Source: Formosa undariae (GTDB lineage Bacteria > Bacteroidota > Bacteroidia > Flavobacteriales > Flavobacteriaceae). From it: a DNA stretch of 64,000 bases. How positions within the stretch are numbered: the stretch's first letter is position 1; each line of letters begins with the position of its first letter. The translations under genes were made by a program, and so were the position numbers. The stretch is from positions 62,001 through 126,000 of the forward strand of contig NZ_JBHMEZ010000012.1 in the NCBI RefSeq assembly GCF_042427615.1, read 5' to 3'. Of this stretch, positions 63,205 through 64,000 are shown piece after piece. The notes beneath the pieces were generated by a model that was not told where the DNA came from, searched no databases, and worked only from the letters and a program-made list of their open reading frames with translations.

Positions 63205-64000
63205 TTACATTTTAACATCAGCTGTTGTGTCGTAATTAAATAAATAATCGACATCCATTTCTTTAATTTCACCCAATTTACTAAGGGCTTTAAAATCGAT
63301 ATCTTTTTTATTTCCGATAACCATTATATTATAGTTTTCGCCTTTAATATTATTATTAAAGAAATCACGCAAATCACTCATCTCCATATTTTTGATGGTG
63401 TTATACATGGCTTCTCGGTTATCGTTTTCAATTCCTAATTTTTTCAAATTTTCGTAACTCCAAAATATACTCGCTTTTGTAATACGTTGCGCTGAAATTT
63501 TCTTTAAAGCGGCATCTTTAGCGGCTTCAAATTGTTCTTCTGCCTCTGGCATATCACTCATTAATGTCATCATGGCATCAACAGCTTGCTCCATTTTATT
63601 AGCTTGAGTTCCTATATAAGCTTTTACGTAATTAGACTCTTCTTTTCTATTTGCAGTGTCGTAATTTGAAAAAGCAGAGTATGCTAATGACTTAGATTCT
63701 CTAATTTCTTGGAATACAATAGACGATAAACCACTACCAAAATAAGCATTAAACAATCCAGCTGCTGCAAGATTTTCTGCATCGAAAGGCTTTCCTTTTG
63801 CCAAAAACACCATCTCCGATTGCACCATATCGTAGTCTACGAAATATACATTTCCACCAGTATCTTTTTCGATGTAGCTTGTAGCTTCAGGGTAATCCTT
63901 TAGTGGAGAATTTAATTTATGATCCTTATTTAAAGCAGCTACGGCCTGATCTAAATCTTTTCCATAATAGAAAATACGTTGTTTGTAATCTTTTATACCT
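63205..64000 (-). CDS. M16-family (insulinase/pitrilysin-like) peptidase, partial
   Basis: The C-terminal 265 residues of a minus-strand gene whose start is outside the window. The frame is open from the edge: reading YKQRIFYYGKDLDQAVAALN, then TGGNVYFVDYDMVQSEMVFLAKG. The visible part shows the second M16 domain (AAGLFNAYFGSGLSSIVFQEIRESKSLAYSAFSNYD), which is structural; the zinc motif HxxEH would lie in the missing N-terminal part. An ATG at 63828 is internal, not the true start. The protein probably works in the periplasm or envelope. Confidence 0.85.
   Translation of the reverse strand, partial: GIKDYKQRIFYYGKDLDQAVAALNKDHKLNSPLKDYPEATSYIEKDTGGNVYFVDYDMVQSEMVFLAKGKPFDAENLAAAGLFNAYFGSGLSSIVFQEIRESKSLAYSAFSNYDTANRKEESNYVKAYIGTQANKMEQAVDAMMTLMSDMPEAEEQFEAAKDAALKKISAQRITKASIFWSYENLKKLGIENDNREAMYNTIKNMEMSDLRDFFNNNIKGENYNIMVIGNKKDIDFKALSKLGEIKEMDVDYLFNYDTTADVKM

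Noticed and set aside
1..64000. CRISPR array, prophage, integron, insertion sequence, tRNA or rRNA
   Set aside because: No regular spaced direct repeats, no transposase, integrase or phage structural gene, and no tRNA- or rRNA-like segment seen on either strand.

Overview
The window is chromosomal DNA from a low-GC member of the Bacteroidota, most likely a marine Flavobacteriaceae. I base this on AT-rich coding sequence, several upstream elements of the TTG/TAnnTTTG promoter type, lipoproteins and OmpA-family proteins typical of the group, the gene content (ManD plus SSS symporter, SulP plus NhaA, DUF6428 in an ars operon, bifunctional HisB and HisIE), and intergenic repeats that look like those I remember from flavobacteria. 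I do not assign a genus. I see no rRNA, tRNA, CRISPR array, prophage or insertion sequence. Both window edges cut genes: a zinc-type alcohol dehydrogenase on the left and an M16 peptidase on the right.

Layout. 1-2.0 kb: small oxidoreductase operon on the minus strand (YgiN-like monooxygenase, SDR, alcohol dehydrogenase). 2.2-3.7 kb: BCCT transporter. 4.2-8.4 kb: a sugar-acid operon (Gfo/Idh oxidoreductase, SSS symporter, mannonate dehydratase) preceded by a UxuR-like operator. 8.4-8.8 kb: repeat-rich intergenic DNA. 8.8-12.0 kb: J-domain/KTSC protein and two DEAD-box helicases. 12.3-14.5 kb: EF-hand protein divergent from a LytS/LytTR two-component system. 15.7-21.0 kb: an NtrB/NtrC-like pair followed by a textbook sigma-54 promoter, a tiny Cys-rich protein, glutamate dehydrogenase, a GreA/Rnk-like protein and two related unknown proteins. 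21-25.7 kb: EamA exporter, a metallo-hydrolase/TetR pair with twin operators, an FAH-family enzyme and a universal stress protein. 25.8-31.7 kb: OmpR-type two-component system, USP-like fragment, SulP transporter, NhaA antiporter. 31.8-36.4 kb: agmatine-to-putrescine genes (aguA, aguB) and an arsenic resistance operon with twin ArsR operators. 36.5-38.9 kb: two SDR proteins, one very unusual. 39.2-46.5 kb: OmpA lipoprotein, a three-gene type I-like exporter with a degenerate ATPase, DUF3817 and a mechanosensitive channel. 46.6-51.9 kb: envelope and hypothetical genes, TruA-like pseudouridine synthase. 52.0-59.4 kb: complete histidine operon hisGDCBHAF-IE. 59.5-64 kb: prohibitin-like protein, VWA membrane protein, FabG, M16 peptidase.

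The strongest regulatory signals are: (1) a histidine attenuator upstream of hisG with a 15-residue leader peptide containing five histidines and a terminator; (2) a sigma-54 promoter with a distant dyad joining the NtrB/NtrC-like pair to a glutamate dehydrogenase operon; (3) duplicated operators for the TetR and ArsR regulators; (4) a repeat element at the hisB-hisH junction that is translated as an N-terminal extension of HisH. The best candidates for something poorly described are the sigma-54 operon with its small Cys-rich protein and two related unknown proteins, the 515-residue SDR lacking the catalytic tyrosine, and the exporter whose ATPase lacks key motifs.
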